From positions 1 to 64,000 of the forward strand of contig NZ_PDYY01000009.1 in the NCBI RefSeq assembly GCF_002743255.1: 64,000 nucleotides of DNA, given 5' to 3'. Made by a program: the position numbers and the translations under genes. Below are positions 1-9,570 of this stretch, in pieces; position 1 is the first letter of the stretch; each line of letters starts with the position of its first letter. The DNA comes from Sporosarcina sp. P2. GTDB lineage: Bacteria; Bacillota; Bacilli; Bacillales_A; Planococcaceae. Under the pieces are notes generated by a model. The model was not told the DNA's origin and did no database searches. It worked only from the letters and a program-made list of their open reading frames with translations.

Positions 1-112
1 TATTATCACGTTACGAAACTTTGCGTCATCAATCTTAATTGAACCGCCGTATACCGAACGGTACGTACGGTGGTGTGAGAGGTCGGGAGTTAATCACTCC
101 CTCCTACTCGAT
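1..112 (+). mobile_element. 3' end of a group II intron (IIC-like), left part outside window
   Basis: The sequence shows a domain V-like hairpin at 44-73: an 8-bp lower stem (44-51 with 66-73), a two-base CG bulge at 64-65, an upper stem TACC/GGTA and a GAAC tetraloop. It is followed by a domain VI-like hairpin (GGGAG 85-89 with CTCCC 97-101) and an intron-type end CCTACTCGAT at 103-112, closing with the AY expected of group II introns. The C-rich 5' strand of domain V, read as a CGC triad, fits bacterial class IIC. A reading frame from base 1 ends in TGA at 40-42 and could be the tail of the intron-encoded reverse transcriptase/maturase, but only 13 codons are visible. The 3' splice position at 112 is inferred from similarity to known intron ends, not proven. 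Confidence 0.75.
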
Positions 113-181
113 TGAATCCATTCCAGTTGCCGGTACAAGATTGAATTTGGAATAGTGTGCCGGAGAAGGAACAGAAAGGTG

Positions 182-712
182 TCATGTACTTTTATCCTCG
201 GAGTAGACGGCGATAAGTAAGACTGCCTCATCTTCTCCGATGTTTTTTACAAAGTGAGGTACGCTAGCATTCCAACTAAATGAATCGCCTTCCTCTGCAA
301 TAACAGAATCTTCGCCTTGTTCAGCAAGAACCGTGCCTTTTAGTACGACATGGCTCTCTTCACCTTCGTGGGCGATCGCTTCACCGGTCGATGTACCGGG
401 TGGTAATTCAACGTGCATCATTCGCAGACCACTTTGCGTAGTAATATGTTCAATTTTTATACCGTTAAACGTTGTGTATACCCGATCAGCTTTCCTAATG
501 ACTTTCATATGCTTCTTTTTCTCTAGCAGCAAATAAGGAAGCGGGACGTCTAGAAAGCGAGCGATTTCTTGCAACGTATTAAGGGAGGGGGATGTATTAT
601 CATTTTCGATGTTGCTTATAAACCCTTTTGAAAGTCCTATTTGTTCGCTCATCTGTGCGATGGTTATTTTCTTTCTTTTCCGTATATCTCGTATTTTTGA
701 GCCGATTTCCAC
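182..712 (-). CDS. XRE-family transcriptional regulator with C-terminal cupin domain
   Basis: A 176-aa two-domain regulator. Residues about 6-60 form an XRE helix-turn-helix (IAQMSEQIGLSKGFISNIE), and residues about 95-170 form a small-molecule-binding cupin_2 fold with the HEGEESHVVLKG and PHFVKN metal-site strands. Proteins of this architecture (PuuR/SutR-like) usually sense a metabolite and repress a nearby transporter or catabolic operon; the ligand cannot be told here. The start is GTG at 712, because GGAGG lies 7 bases upstream, whereas the nearby ATG is in another frame. The gene ends about 70 bp from the group II intron. Divergently placed at 1217 is a VOC dioxygenase, a possible target, but 500 bp separate them. 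Confidence 0.85.
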   Translation of the reverse strand: MEIGSKIRDIRKRKKITIAQMSEQIGLSKGFISNIENDNTSPSLNTLQEIARFLDVPLPYLLLEKKKHMKVIRKADRVYTTFNGIKIEHITTQSGLRMMHVELPPGTSTGEAIAHEGEESHVVLKGTVLAEQGEDSVIAEEGDSFSWNASVPHFVKNIGEDEAVLLIAVYSEDKST

Positions 713-1216
713 ATGGATCCCTCCAAGAGTATTGTTATGTATGTATATAATAGCACAACTATCTTGACGCTATCTTTCATTTGATGTTATCCTATAGAGA
801 ATTAATATTCACATGCGAATATTAAAAAATGAGTTAAATACTCACAATAAATATATTGACGTGATGCAAGAAAGAATAGTAAGTGTTATGAAGTAAATAT
901 ATGTTTATAGATATATTTATTTTAGAGAAGCGAGGAGGTATGTGTAAACCAAGTATTTTACGATGCTGAAAATCAGATGAAATAGGATAAATAATTATTT
1001 TTTTTACAATTAATGTTCACCTATAGAGATATAATATCCTTAAAGAGATATAATAGTAACTTGAAATGATGCCAACCAGTTTAAATATGATCTTCAAAGT
1101 CCAAACTCATAGAAGTAAACTTTGGTATTGATCGAGTGATATGTAATAGGAAGCGGATAAAAATTTAGATTACGCACATTAGAAACGATACAAGATAGAA
1201 GAGGGAGATTATAAAA
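713..1216. other. AT-rich intergenic region between divergent genes
   Basis: About 500 bases with no credible ORF. It contains a perfect 9-bp inverted repeat at 802-825 and two copies of CCTATAGAGA (790-799 and 1020-1029), the second inside CTATAGAGATATAAT, which could be part of a promoter for the gene at 1217. The region is long enough for operators and leaders of both flanking genes. Nothing else was recognised. Confidence 0.5.
802..825. promoter_or_regulatory. Perfect inverted repeat, candidate operator
   Basis: TTAATATTC (802-810), spacer ACATGC, GAATATTAA (817-825). The symmetry is perfect over 9 bp and it lies about 90 bp upstream of the XRE/cupin gene start, so it could be an autoregulatory operator. 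It could also be a weak hairpin followed by A/T-rich DNA. The function is inferred from position only. Confidence 0.35.
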
Positions 1217-2062
1217 ATGAAAAACTTTCATAATAAACCTAATACATTTGTTGGACAAGTTAATATAAATGTAATGAATTTGGATGTAGCTCTTGAATTT
1301 TACCAACAGGTTATCGGATTTCAAGTACTGGAGCAAACAAATCGAAAAGCGGTTTTAACAGCAGACGGAAAAACAGGATTATTAACGATTGAACAGCCGG
1401 TTGATGTACTGCCCAAGGAGGAAAGGAGATCTGGTTTATTCCACTTTGCACTTTTGTTACCGACAAGGGCTGACTTATCCGCCTTTTTACGCCATTTATC
1501 TAAGACAGGTTCTCGATTCGGAGCATCGGATCACCTGGTAAGTGAAGCACTCTACATTTCGGATCCAGACGGAAATGGTATTGAAGTGTATATAGATCGG
1601 CCATCTTCTGAATGGAGTTGGTCTAATGGAGAAGTCAAGATGGTGTCTGACCCATTGGATGGGGAAAGTCTTCTGGCAGTAAGTGATTTGGAATGGAACG
1701 GGTTGCCGGCTGATACGATAATGGGCCACATTCATTTGCATGTAGCCGATCTTCAAAAGACAGAAGAATTTTACACGAGGGGACTAGGTTTTACAGTTGT
1801 AAGCCATTATCCTCAAGCTATTTTTATTTCAACGGGCGATTATCATCATCATATTGCCTTAAATACATGGCAAGGAGTAGGTGCTCCCAAACCACAGAAA
1901 AATAGTGTGGGTATAAATTGGTACTCGCTTGTTTTCCCAGACGAAGCTGAAAGATCGAAAGTAATGGAACAATTACAGAACCTAGGTATTTCGTATACGG
2001 TTGAAGGTGAGTTGTTTGTGATTGAAGATCCATCAGGAAATAAAATTCAATTAACCGTGTAA
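1217..2062 (+). CDS. VOC-superfamily protein with two glyoxalase/dioxygenase domains (CatE-like)
   Basis: The 281-aa product has two vicinal-oxygen-chelate modules, about residues 10-125 and 168-281, each beginning with a GQVNINV or GHIHLHV strand and ending with DPDGNGIEVY or DPSGNKIQL. The metal ligands expected of the family are visible (His in GHIHLHV, Glu in GIEVY, the HHH cluster around residue 215). Size and layout match the B. subtilis CatE/YfiE catechol-2,3-dioxygenase group, which opens catechol rings, but other VOC members (glyoxalase, resistance proteins) share the fold and the substrate is not shown by sequence. The start is supported by AGAGGGAG 9 bases upstream. It is monocistronic and ends in a strong terminator. 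Confidence 0.82.
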   Translation: MKNFHNKPNTFVGQVNINVMNLDVALEFYQQVIGFQVLEQTNRKAVLTADGKTGLLTIEQPVDVLPKEERRSGLFHFALLLPTRADLSAFLRHLSKTGSRFGASDHLVSEALYISDPDGNGIEVYIDRPSSEWSWSNGEVKMVSDPLDGESLLAVSDLEWNGLPADTIMGHIHLHVADLQKTEEFYTRGLGFTVVSHYPQAIFISTGDYHHHIALNTWQGVGAPKPQKNSVGINWYSLVFPDEAERSKVMEQLQNLGISYTVEGELFVIEDPSGNKIQLTV

Positions 2063-2088
2063 ATTTCCACACTTATCCCGCCTCAAAC

Positions 2089-2130
2089 GAAGAGCCCCAA
2101 TTCGCAGATGAATTGGGGCTCTTCGTATTT
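2089..2130. terminator. Intrinsic terminator, bidirectional
   Basis: A perfect 15-bp stem (2089-2103 with 2110-2124) with a 6-base loop GCAGAT, followed by GTATTTATT. It lies between the VOC gene (+) and the convergent MFS gene (-) and could serve both. Confidence 0.85.
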
Positions 2131-2201
2131 ATTATTGAAATGCGTTTTGTACTAGTAACCTAAGACATTAACCTCGAAAGCACTTGCTTTTTTTACGCAT
2201 G

Positions 2202-3425
2202 TTATTTTGGTTCAAGCGAAATCAAACGCTTTTTGCCTGCGTACATTCCACTTATAAATAGTATGGTTGCGACAACTATGAAGGTATATAGTGGCGCTGT
2301 CCATGAACCCGTAAAGTCATGAAGAATACCGAACAACACAGGACCAATAGACGCGAGTAAATAGCCAATCGACTGCGCCATTCCGGAAATTGAAGCTGCC
2401 TGGTCTGGTGTATGGGTACGTAAAGTGAAGAACATCATAGCGAGGCCGAATGCTGAACCGCCTCCTAGTCCGATGAAAATCATCCAAAGTGCAGTCAGGC
2501 TTTCGCTTCCGAATTGTACACCACCATAGCCAATTACATAACAAGCGAAAACAGCTACGACCAGAACACGTTGATCACGTACTTTATCCGCAACCACTGG
2601 TATGATAAACATCATAGGCAATTGTGCGAGTTGGACAAGGGCTAACATCCATCCAGCAGCATCAGCAGTCATGCCATTTGTTTGCAACACAACTGGAATC
2701 CATGAAGCTGTCGTATAAAATAGGAACGATTGCAGTCCCATGAAAACTGTGATGCTCCAGGCTAGTGGCGAGCGCCAAATAGGCCTAGCAGGTCCCGTCT
2801 TCTTGTTTTTCTGAACTGTTTTGATAACCTCTTTCTTTTTACGTATTTGAGGAATCCATACGATAATAGCTAACAATGTAATGACTCCCCAAATTCCTAG
2901 AGCACCTTGCCAGCCGTAGACAGTTTCATTGGCGATTGGAGAAGCGATACCAGAAGCTAGCGTTGCAGATATACTCATAGAAACAGAGTACAACCCTGTC
3001 ATTAATCCAATATGGAAGGGAAAGCTCAGTTTAAGAAGGCTTGGTAATAAGACGTTTGCAAAGGCAATTCCGACACCAATTAAAAATGTGCCGATCAGTA
3101 GCAAGATACTATTGCCGACAGAACGCATGACAATTCCTATTAGTAAAATAATCATTGCATAGAAAAGTGTTCGCGACATGCCAAACCGTTTTGCAATGCG
3201 TGGTGTAAAAGGTGATACAATGGCAAATGCCAGTAGTGGGATTGTCGTTAGAAATCCAGCCAATGAATTGGAGATTTGCAGTTGATCGCGAATGTTTCCA
3301 ATAATAGGTCCGACAGAAGTTAGTGGAGAACGGATGGTAGCAGCTAAAAATAAAATACCCACTAACAGCACCCACTGACTTTTAGGGAAATGTAAATGTT
3401 TGCTTGGTCGTTCTGTTTCCATCAT
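2202..3425 (-). CDS. MFS transporter, CynX/NimT family
   Basis: A 407-aa, very hydrophobic protein with about 12 membrane spans and a short cytoplasmic Lys-rich loop between the two halves (IRKKKEVIKTVQKNKK, about residues 200-215), the standard major-facilitator layout. The N-terminal TIRSPLTSVGPI stretch and the overall pattern resemble the CynX/NimT (cyanate or 2-nitroimidazole permease, B. subtilis YycB) branch. The substrate cannot be assigned; family members export or import small anions and drugs. The start has two adjacent ATGs and the outermost is used. The gene faces the AEC permease gene across a 71-bp divergent gap, so the two may share a control region. Confidence 0.85.
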   Translation of the reverse strand: MMETERPSKHLHFPKSQWVLLVGILFLAATIRSPLTSVGPIIGNIRDQLQISNSLAGFLTTIPLLAFAIVSPFTPRIAKRFGMSRTLFYAMIILLIGIVMRSVGNSILLLIGTFLIGVGIAFANVLLPSLLKLSFPFHIGLMTGLYSVSMSISATLASGIASPIANETVYGWQGALGIWGVITLLAIIVWIPQIRKKKEVIKTVQKNKKTGPARPIWRSPLAWSITVFMGLQSFLFYTTASWIPVVLQTNGMTADAAGWMLALVQLAQLPMMFIIPVVADKVRDQRVLVVAVFACYVIGYGGVQFGSESLTALWMIFIGLGGGSAFGLAMMFFTLRTHTPDQAASISGMAQSIGYLLASIGPVLFGILHDFTGSWTAPLYTFIVVATILFISGMYAGKKRLISLEPK

Positions 3426-3496
3426 GAAGCCTCCTGTATTCCTTGAAGATTGTTCTGAGAAGTATATCGCTGAATCAGCAGAAAGGAGATTCCTTT

Positions 3497-4426
3497 ATGG
3501 AGTACTTACTCATAGTCTTTGTAAATGTTATCACACCGATGCTCATTTTATTAGCAATTGGCGTGTTTTTACAAATAAAGTTTACTTTTAATGTTAAGGC
3601 GTTAGGGAATATTCTTACATACTGTCTAATACCTGCCGCTGTGTTTATGAACTTATATCATACTGTTATTGATATAGACATCCTACTCGATGTATTAATG
3701 TTTGTCGTATTATTCACATCCGCTTTAATAATTACTGGCCATATATTTAGTAAATTCTTGCGTTTAAACCGCCAGCAAACCGCCGTAATGAAAAACAGTA
3801 TTGTGTTGATCAATTCTGGAAACTATGGATTACCCGTCAGTCAGCTAGTCTTTCATGCCAATCCACTCGGAGTGTCCATTCAGATCGTGTTGATTGTCTA
3901 TCAGAACTTACTGACGTACTCGTATGGATTGTATAATCTCGTGTCTTCCACGCAATCGGGAAAAGACATCGTGAAGCAGTTTCTTCGAATGCCGATTATT
4001 CATGCATTGTGGCTAGGTGCTGTGCTCAATTTAACAAATATCCACCTGCCACAATTTATCGAGTTGCCGATTAGTCATTTATCGGATGCTTTCATCGCCA
4101 TTGCGCTCATTACACTAGGCGCGCAGTTAGCGCAGATTAAGGTGAAAACGCTATGGAACCGTTTGATCTACCTAAGCGCTATCGGCAGACTCATTATTTC
4201 ACCAACTGTGGCGTTGCTGTTGATTTTACTGTTAAGAATAGACGGTGTCACGGCCCAGTCACTCTGGATCGCCAGCTCATTTCCAACGTCAAGGAACAGC
4301 TCAACGCTGGCATTGGAATATGATGTAGAGTCTGAGCTAGCAGCCCAGATCGTCCTGTTCAATACCGTAGCTAGTAGCTTTACAGTAGGCGTAGTAATTT
4401 ATCTTTCCTCACTATTTTTCGGGTAA
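3497..4426 (+). CDS. AEC-family permease (auxin efflux carrier-like)
   Basis: A 309-aa integral membrane protein with two similar bundles of about five helices each. It shows the family hallmarks PVSQLVFHANPLG in the first half and LITLGAQLAQ then ASSFPTSRNSSTLALEY in the second. AEC proteins carry organic acids, malate or peptides across the membrane; the substrate is unknown here. The start is set at ATG 3497 because AAAGGAG (3482-3488) precedes it by 8 bases; an in-frame upstream start at 3443 lacks a ribosome-binding site. It is divergent from the MFS gene. Confidence 0.85.
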   Translation: MEYLLIVFVNVITPMLILLAIGVFLQIKFTFNVKALGNILTYCLIPAAVFMNLYHTVIDIDILLDVLMFVVLFTSALIITGHIFSKFLRLNRQQTAVMKNSIVLINSGNYGLPVSQLVFHANPLGVSIQIVLIVYQNLLTYSYGLYNLVSSTQSGKDIVKQFLRMPIIHALWLGAVLNLTNIHLPQFIELPISHLSDAFIAIALITLGAQLAQIKVKTLWNRLIYLSAIGRLIISPTVALLLILLLRIDGVTAQSLWIASSFPTSRNSSTLALEYDVESELAAQIVLFNTVASSFTVGVVIYLSSLFFG

Positions 4427-4455
4427 GTAAAAAACGGGGAGTTTATTACAAAGAG

Positions 4456-4560
4456 AGTCTGGCGTGGGTGTTGGTAAGCGATTGGCACTACTGAGGAGAC
4501 GCTTCAATCCAATGCCTTCTCTTGGAATTACTATTTATCCCAATTCACGCCGACTTTTTG
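4456..4560 (+). terminator. Possible long-loop terminator after the AEC gene
   Basis: AGTC-T-GGCGTG (4456-4466) can pair with CACGCC-GACT (4546-4555), followed by TTTTTG. The loop is about 80 bases and only partly self-complementary (GATTGG near 4481 with CCAAT near 4510), so this is a weak call. The rest of 4427-4620 holds no gene. Confidence 0.4.
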
Positions 4561-4622
4561 TCAAGAATATGTCCATGTGCTTGCCAGCTTGAAGCTATCA
4601 AACTAATTGGCAAATATTCGTA

Positions 4623-4650
4623 TTGAAAATTTGTCGAATCATGCTATACT
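4623..4650 (+). promoter_or_regulatory. SigA-type promoter of xpt-pbuX
   Basis: -35 TTGAAA (4623-4628), 16-bp spacer, -10 TATACT (4645-4650) with an extended TGC just before it. It sits about 20 bases before the guanine aptamer, as expected for a riboswitch leader. Confidence 0.7.
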
Positions 4651-4670
4651 GTTAGCATTCAGTTAAATAA

Positions 4671-4740
4671 GACTCATATAATCACGGGGATATGGCCCGT
4701 AAGTTTCTACCGGTTTACCGAAAATAGACCGACTATGGGG
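4671..4740 (+). ncRNA. Purine (guanine) riboswitch aptamer
   Basis: The conserved purine aptamer is plain: ACTCATATAATC, then the P2 arm CGGG/CCCG, the L2 and J2/3 AAGTTTCTACC, the P3 arm, and CCGACTATGGGG closing P1. The specificity base in GACTAT is C, which by established knowledge selects guanine/hypoxanthine rather than adenine. It controls the downstream xpt-pbuX operon: ligand binding should favour the terminator and switch salvage off when guanine is plentiful. Confidence 0.95.
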
Positions 4741-4745
4741 AGAAT

Positions 4746-4790
4746 GAAAAGCAGCTTTCTTTGTCGTTCGACAAGAAATTGCTTTTTCAT
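4746..4790 (+). terminator. First hairpin of the riboswitch expression platform
   Basis: GAAAAGCA...TTTCTTTGTC (4746-4765) pairs with GACAAGAAA...TGCTTTTTC (4770-4787) around a GTTC loop, followed by ATTTTT. It begins directly after the aptamer P1 strand, where the purine-switch terminator or antiterminator partner is expected. Confidence 0.6.
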
Positions 4791-4794
4791 TTTT

Positions 4795-4857
4795 AAAAGC
4801 GTACATGCCGCTCTCTCATAGTTGTTATATGGGAGTATGGCATATACGCTTTTTTTA
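4795..4857 (+). terminator. Second leader hairpin with U-tract
   Basis: AAAAGCGTA-C-ATGCC (from about 4795) pairs with GGCAT-A-TACGCTTTTTTT (to 4857), with an inner CTCTCAT/ATGGGAG pairing. The seven-T run makes it the better terminator of the two tandem hairpins in this leader. Confidence 0.75.
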
Positions 4858-4870
4858 TTCGGAAAAATGA

Positions 4871-6825
<1,955 letters not shown>

Positions 6826-6832
6826 CAAAAAA

Positions 6833-6866
6833 AGAGCAACTGCTTTTTTGCAGTTGCTCTTTTTGT
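6833..6866. terminator. Intrinsic terminator between pbuX and yqkF, bidirectional
   Basis: AGAGCAACTGC (6833-6843), loop TTTTTT, GCAGTTGCTCT (6850-6860), then TTTTTG; A-runs on the left side give the opposite strand its own U-tract. It lies between convergent genes. Confidence 0.9.
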
Positions 6867-6870
6867 TATT

Positions 6871-7770
6871 TTATACGCGATGCTGATCATATAGATGTTG
6901 CTCTGTTTTGTTTGTTACCATCGTCAGCAATTGTGGATCGATTGGCGTGTCATAAGCTCTTAATGACTCCCGAAGCTGTTGTTGTGTTCTAGCACCAATC
7001 AAAGCAGAGGCCACAGCAGGCTCTTTAAGTGCAAAGGCAAGAGCGTATGCATGTAAGTCGTTTGTTCCCTCCGAAAGCGATTGAATTGTCTGCTGTAACT
7101 CAGACGATGTGTAAGAAACGAAGCCACTCATTTTCTTCGCACGGTCCATGCCTTCATTCGTCAGTAGGCCTTTTGCTAGTATTCCTCTCGTGACAACAGA
7201 TGCACCTTTTTCCGTAATCATAGAAAAATATTCTTCAGGACGTCGATCGAGCAAGCTATACTGCATCATGACAGAAACTGCATGGCTAGTATTCAGGAAA
7301 CGTTCGATGACAGTGGGGCGGATACTTGAGATACCGTATTCACGTATGATGCCTTCTTTCTTTAATGTTTCAAACGCCTCGATTGTTTCTTCAGCATCAT
7401 CTTCCATCGTACCACCGTGAAGTTGGTACAAATCGATATAATCGAGTTGTAATCGTCGTAAACTTTGTTTTACAGCGTTCATTATATAGGCTTTTGAAGG
7501 ATCCCATGTCCAGGAATCTTCCCCATTCCACTTGTTACCGACTTTCGTCGCGATGATCAACTCTTGACGTTTTTCCTTCAATACTTTTCCTATAAGTTCT
7601 TCATTTATTCCTCTATCATACAGATCGGCTGTATCGAAATAGTTGATGCCATGATCCACTGCTTCATCGAGTACGGAACGAGCCGCTTCAAGTTCAGTCG
7701 GTAATGACATGCACCCTAATCCAAGTTGGGAAACAAGTAAATTACTAGAACCTATTGTACGCTTCTTCAT
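6871..7770 (-). CDS. yqkF: Aldo/keto reductase, YqkF-like
   Basis: A 299-aa NADPH-dependent aldo/keto reductase of the TIM-barrel family. The catalytic set is visible: Asp/Tyr in NYFDTADLYDRG (about residue 46), Lys in IIATKVGNKW, and His in DLYQLHGGT. Close agreement with remembered B. subtilis YqkF (GLGCMSL, SSIRPTVIERF, VVTRGILAKGLL, ALIGAR) and the same neighbour (nudF, divergent) support the name. The natural substrate is unknown. The start is put at ATG 7770, preceded by AAAGGAG at 8 bases, rather than the in-frame ATG 30 bases upstream that lacks a site. Confidence 0.9.
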   Translation of the reverse strand: MKKRTIGSSNLLVSQLGLGCMSLPTELEAARSVLDEAVDHGINYFDTADLYDRGINEELIGKVLKEKRQELIIATKVGNKWNGEDSWTWDPSKAYIMNAVKQSLRRLQLDYIDLYQLHGGTMEDDAEETIEAFETLKKEGIIREYGISSIRPTVIERFLNTSHAVSVMMQYSLLDRRPEEYFSMITEKGASVVTRGILAKGLLTNEGMDRAKKMSGFVSYTSSELQQTIQSLSEGTNDLHAYALAFALKEPAVASALIGARTQQQLRESLRAYDTPIDPQLLTMVTNKTEQHLYDQHRV

Positions 7771-7795
7771 GTGCTTCACTCCTTTGGTTTCATGG

Positions 7796-7801
7796 TACAA
7801 T
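7796..7801 (+). promoter_or_regulatory. Extended -10 element upstream of nudF
   Basis: TGGTACAAT ending at 7801 is an extended -10 sequence about 40 bases before the nudF start; no good -35 is seen. It lies in the divergent gap with yqkF. Confidence 0.45.
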
Positions 7802-7842
7802 GAAAACGGGATATAAAACCAATGGAAAGGGTTGAGTGCTGG

Positions 7843-8376
7843 ATGAAGTTTGAAGAAATTACCCTCTCAACAGAACAAATTTTTACAGGTAAAATCATTT
7901 CGGTGCAAGTAGACGAAGTAGAATTGCCTGATGGAAAACTAGCAAAAAGAGAATTAGTAAAACATCCAGGAGCCGTGGCGATTATCGCCTTGACTGAAGA
8001 TAAAAAGCTCGTGTTAGTTGAACAGTACAGAAAGCCTTTGGAACGAACGATGCTAGAAATACCTGCGGGAAAGATTGAGCTTGGGGAAGAACCTAAACTG
8101 ACGGCAATTCGTGAACTGGAAGAAGAGACAGGTTACCGTGCTAATTCATTCGAATATTTGCAGACTTTCTCAACTTCACCAGGCTTCGCGGATGAAATCA
8201 TTCATTTATATGTGGCAAAAGAGCTTGAGAAAGTGGAACAGCCTGCGACAGGGGATGAAGATGAATTCATTGAAGTACTCGAAGTAACCGTTGAAGAGGC
8301 AGAGGAATTGATTGCGAATGAAAGGATTTATGATGCCAAGACGGTTGCGGCTGTCTGGTATGTAAAAAACCTATAA
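7843..8376 (+). CDS. nudF: ADP-ribose pyrophosphatase (Nudix hydrolase)
   Basis: Hydrolyses ADP-ribose to AMP and ribose 5-phosphate, clearing a reactive metabolite. The Nudix box GX5EX7REUXEEXGU is complete: GKIELGEEPK...AIRELEEETGY (about residues 75-98). LVEQYRKPLERTMLEIPAG upstream of it is the usual NudF strand and loop. The 177-aa size is normal when started at ATG 7843, which has GGAAAGGG about 10 bases ahead; an ATG seven codons further upstream has no site. It is first in a run of co-directional genes toward fur, matching B. subtilis order. Confidence 0.95.
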   Translation: MKFEEITLSTEQIFTGKIISVQVDEVELPDGKLAKRELVKHPGAVAIIALTEDKKLVLVEQYRKPLERTMLEIPAGKIELGEEPKLTAIRELEEETGYRANSFEYLQTFSTSPGFADEIIHLYVAKELEKVEQPATGDEDEFIEVLEVTVEEAEELIANERIYDAKTVAAVWYVKNL

Positions 8377-8440
8377 AGGATTGAGCTATTTCTGGACGGA
8401 CAAGCATATGTTATAGAAACGATGCGGAGGTGTCCTATTT

Positions 8441-8953
8441 ATGGCTCGATCATTGTCTTTTGTATATTTATTCGTTATACTCGCAATTAGTTATATAGGA
8501 GGGGCTTTATTATTCAGAGAGTGGCCGATCACGTCACTAGAGCAGGTCATTGGTTTATATGATCAACGTGTGGTGAAGGGATCTGAAGCGGCTTTGTGGT
8601 CGCCTGTTGTGGTGACATTGAGCTTTATTCTGTTAGCCATCATTCTGTCTAAGTATAAAAGAGTCCGTTTTATCACTATGTTTCTCGGTGCAATTAAATG
8701 TGCTTTTTTTGGTCTGTCATCCACATATTTATTGTCGACAGGCTTAAAAATGGTATCCTATACGATTTGGTGGTTTCCATTTCAATTAATCAGCTGTTTG
8801 TTGTTTTTGATTTTATGTTCGGTGTTTAACCCGCCATTTTTCGCAACACCGGCCAGCAAGAAAGATCGTCCATTAACTGCTGTGCCTCCATTAATTGCAT
8901 TATTGTTCATCACACAGATACTGGAACTATCGATCTTTCATTTTATTAAGTAA
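8441..8953 (+). CDS. Membrane protein at the spoIIM position (possible divergent SpoIIM)
   Basis: Not recognised with certainty. The 170-aa product has five probable membrane helices, at about residues 7-26 (with GGALLF), 52-70, 75-98, 105-126 and 148-168. B. subtilis carries spoIIM between nudF and fur; SpoIIM also has five helices, a G-x-x-x-L first helix, and an LLE...-type last helix similar to ILELSIFHFIK here. It is shorter than SpoIIM (about 214 aa) and overall identity looks low. If it is SpoIIM it would help dissolve septal peptidoglycan during engulfment. A good GGAGG lies 10 bases before ATG 8441. The assignment rests on position and topology only. Confidence 0.6.
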   Translation: MARSLSFVYLFVILAISYIGGALLFREWPITSLEQVIGLYDQRVVKGSEAALWSPVVVTLSFILLAIILSKYKRVRFITMFLGAIKCAFFGLSSTYLLSTGLKMVSYTIWWFPFQLISCLLFLILCSVFNPPFFATPASKKDRPLTAVPPLIALLFITQILELSIFHFIK

Positions 8954-8994
8954 TATCCACTACACACTATAATGAACTGAACCTTTCCTTTCTA

Positions 8995-9024
8995 TTGTCA
9001 TCTGGAACGACAGTTTGGTATAAT
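8995..9024 (+). promoter_or_regulatory. SigA promoter of fur
   Basis: -35 TTGTCA (8995-9000), 18-bp spacer, -10 TATAAT (9019-9024), about 26 bases before the fur start. It is close to consensus at both boxes. Confidence 0.75.
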
Positions 9025-9049
9025 GGAAACAATTTGAGGGGGGCGTCGT

Positions 9050-9526
9050 ATGGAAAGCCGAATCGAACGAATCAAGAAGCAATTGCACGGGGCCAGCTAC
9101 AAGTTGACGCCTCAGCGTGAAGCGACTGTAGCAGTTCTTCTGGAAAATGAAGAAGACCATTTAAGTGCAGAAGACGTATTTTTGCTAGTAAAAGAAAAAG
9201 CTCCAGATATTGGTCTGGCGACTGTATATCGTACATTAGAATTATTAACTGAACTAAAAGTTGTCGATAAAATTAATTTTGGCGATGGGGTAGCACGTTA
9301 TGATTTACGAGAAGAAGGTGCTGCAAGGTTCCACCATCACTTAATTTGTCTGGAATGTGGAACGGTTGATGAAATTCAGGAAGATTTGCTTGGCGAAGTA
9401 GAAAAGGTCGTGGAAGGTCGTTATGGTTTTACAGTCAAAGATCATTGGCTGACGTTCCATGGAATTTGTAAACGTTGTAAAACGAAAGACGAAGAGAAAG
9501 AACAAGAAGACAATGGGATGGCCTAA
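9050..9526 (+). CDS. fur: Ferric uptake regulator Fur
   Basis: An iron-sensing dimeric repressor of iron acquisition genes. The winged helix is about residues 15-85, with the recognition segment GLATVYRTLELL. The metal sites are seen as RFHHHLICLECG (His cluster plus the first CxxC) and a second CKRC near the C-terminus, which build the structural zinc site. The 158-aa size is typical. Its position between the spoIIM-like gene and xerD is that of B. subtilis fur, supporting Fur over the paralogs PerR and Zur. The C-terminal tail is unusually acidic (KDEEKEQEDNGMA). Confidence 0.93.
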   Translation: MESRIERIKKQLHGASYKLTPQREATVAVLLENEEDHLSAEDVFLLVKEKAPDIGLATVYRTLELLTELKVVDKINFGDGVARYDLREEGAARFHHHLICLECGTVDEIQEDLLGEVEKVVEGRYGFTVKDHWLTFHGICKRCKTKDEEKEQEDNGMA

Positions 9527-9570
9527 GCGCTGTCCTTTTTTACTTTTTACAAAAGAAAGGAGGAAAGTCT

